Source of the DNA: Acidobacteriota bacterium
Lineage (GTDB): Bacteria > Acidobacteriota > UBA6911
DNA: 6,496 nucleotides
Direction of reading: 5' to 3'
Assembly (NCBI GenBank): GCA_017860075.1
Contig: JAFNAH010000081.1
Coordinates: forward strand, 1 to 6,496
Shown: in pieces, positions 6,211-6,496 of the stretch
Numbering within the stretch: position 1 is the stretch's first letter
Layout of the letters: every line of letters begins with the position of its first letter
Notes under the pieces: model-generated
Told to the model about the DNA's origin: nothing
The model's database searches: none
What the model saw: the letters and a program-made list of their open reading frames with translations, nothing else
Made by a program: the position numbers and the translations under genes

Positions 6211-6496
6211 CGCTTTTCCCGGCAACTATACAACGGGGCAGACCCTGCAAATCCTCCAAAATCGACTCGACTATGAATCCGGAGGCAGTCAACAGCCGCC
6301 GCAGTGTCTCAAGACGCGCCGGGTCGAATTCGATGAGCAGATGCCCCCGCGCGCGCAGGCGCAGTCGAGCCTGCGGCAGGAGGCGGGCGTAGATCTCCGT
6401 CCCCGATTCGCCACCGAAGAGCGCCAGATGCGGTTCGTGGTCGACGACTGTCCGATCCAGCCTGCCGGCGTCCGAACTGGAAACGTAAGGAAGATT
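6203..6496 (-). CDS. prmC: Release factor N5-glutamine methyltransferase PrmC, C-terminal part
   Basis: SAM-dependent methyltransferase that methylates the glutamine of the GGQ motif in release factors RF1 and RF2. Only the last 97 residues are visible; the 5' end and the N-terminal and SAM-binding parts lie beyond the right edge. The fragment opens with NLPYV, at the position of the NPPY active-site motif. Then come VVDHEPHLALFGGESGTEIYARLLPQA (the EP-x-LAL-GG-x-G-x-x-x-Y-x-x-L block typical of PrmC), a strand GHLLIEFDPARLETL, and the closing helix and strand ASGFIVESILEDLQGLPRCIVA, all in family order. The frame ends with TAA at 6203-6205, inside the murA start region (ATGGATAA). prfA-prmC-murA neighbourhoods are, as I recall, common in deltaproteobacteria and some other phyla, so prfA may lie just outside. 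Leu replaces the first Pro of NPPY, which slightly lowers certainty of substrate but not of family. Confidence 0.9.
   Translation of the reverse strand, partial: NLPYVSSSDAGRLDRTVVDHEPHLALFGGESGTEIYARLLPQARLRLRARGHLLIEFDPARLETLRRLLTASGFIVESILEDLQGLPRCIVAGKSDG

Overview
The window is high-GC bacterial chromosome carrying two convergent gene blocks. It contains no rRNA, tRNA, CRISPR array or insertion sequence that I can see. GC-rich third codon positions, a secreted carboxypeptidase-Q-type metallopeptidase and the order prmC-murA fit a free-living Acidobacteriota-like or former deltaproteobacterial lineage. That placement is inference only, since nothing in the window fixes the phylum.

Plus strand, left to centre. 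Bases 1-1470 are urocanate hydratase (hutU, histidine degradation), cut at the left edge. After 43 nt comes an exported zinc peptidase of family M28 (1517-2932) with a signal peptide, a protease-associated region and all metal-site residues. Next is a stretch of about 300 nt without a clear intact gene (2933-3235). It is not featureless. The peptidase frame stays open and protein-like past the stop for 56 codons, and a 42-codon frame with a lipoprotein-type signal peptide and lipobox begins 8 nt later. I read this as a probable gene relic plus a truncated or very small lipoprotein. A VapBC toxin-antitoxin pair follows (3272-3939). It has its own consensus-like promoter placed so that the vapB message is probably leaderless, GACATA repeats over the promoter, and a 4-nt ATGA overlap between the genes.

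Minus strand, right to centre. The C-terminal 97 residues of PrmC (release-factor glutamine methyltransferase) enter from the right edge and overlap murA by 8 nt. murA (UDP-GlcNAc enolpyruvyl transferase, first committed step of peptidoglycan synthesis) is followed by a histidine-triad (HIT/HINT) nucleotide-binding protein and, 15 nt further on, by a small DUF3467-type protein. The spacing suggests one transcript: prmC-murA-hit-DUF3467. The two blocks converge across 3940-4194, where I find no convincing intrinsic terminator.

The genes link to histidine and peptide use (hutU, M28 peptidase), to translation termination and cell-wall synthesis (prmC, murA), and to a mobile stress or addiction module (vapBC) beside apparent gene debris. 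I found no clear new multi-gene system. The points most worth checking are the debris next to vapBC, the leaderless vapB promoter, the NLPY motif of PrmC, the missing acidic residue in VapC, and the HIT-DUF3467 pairing.
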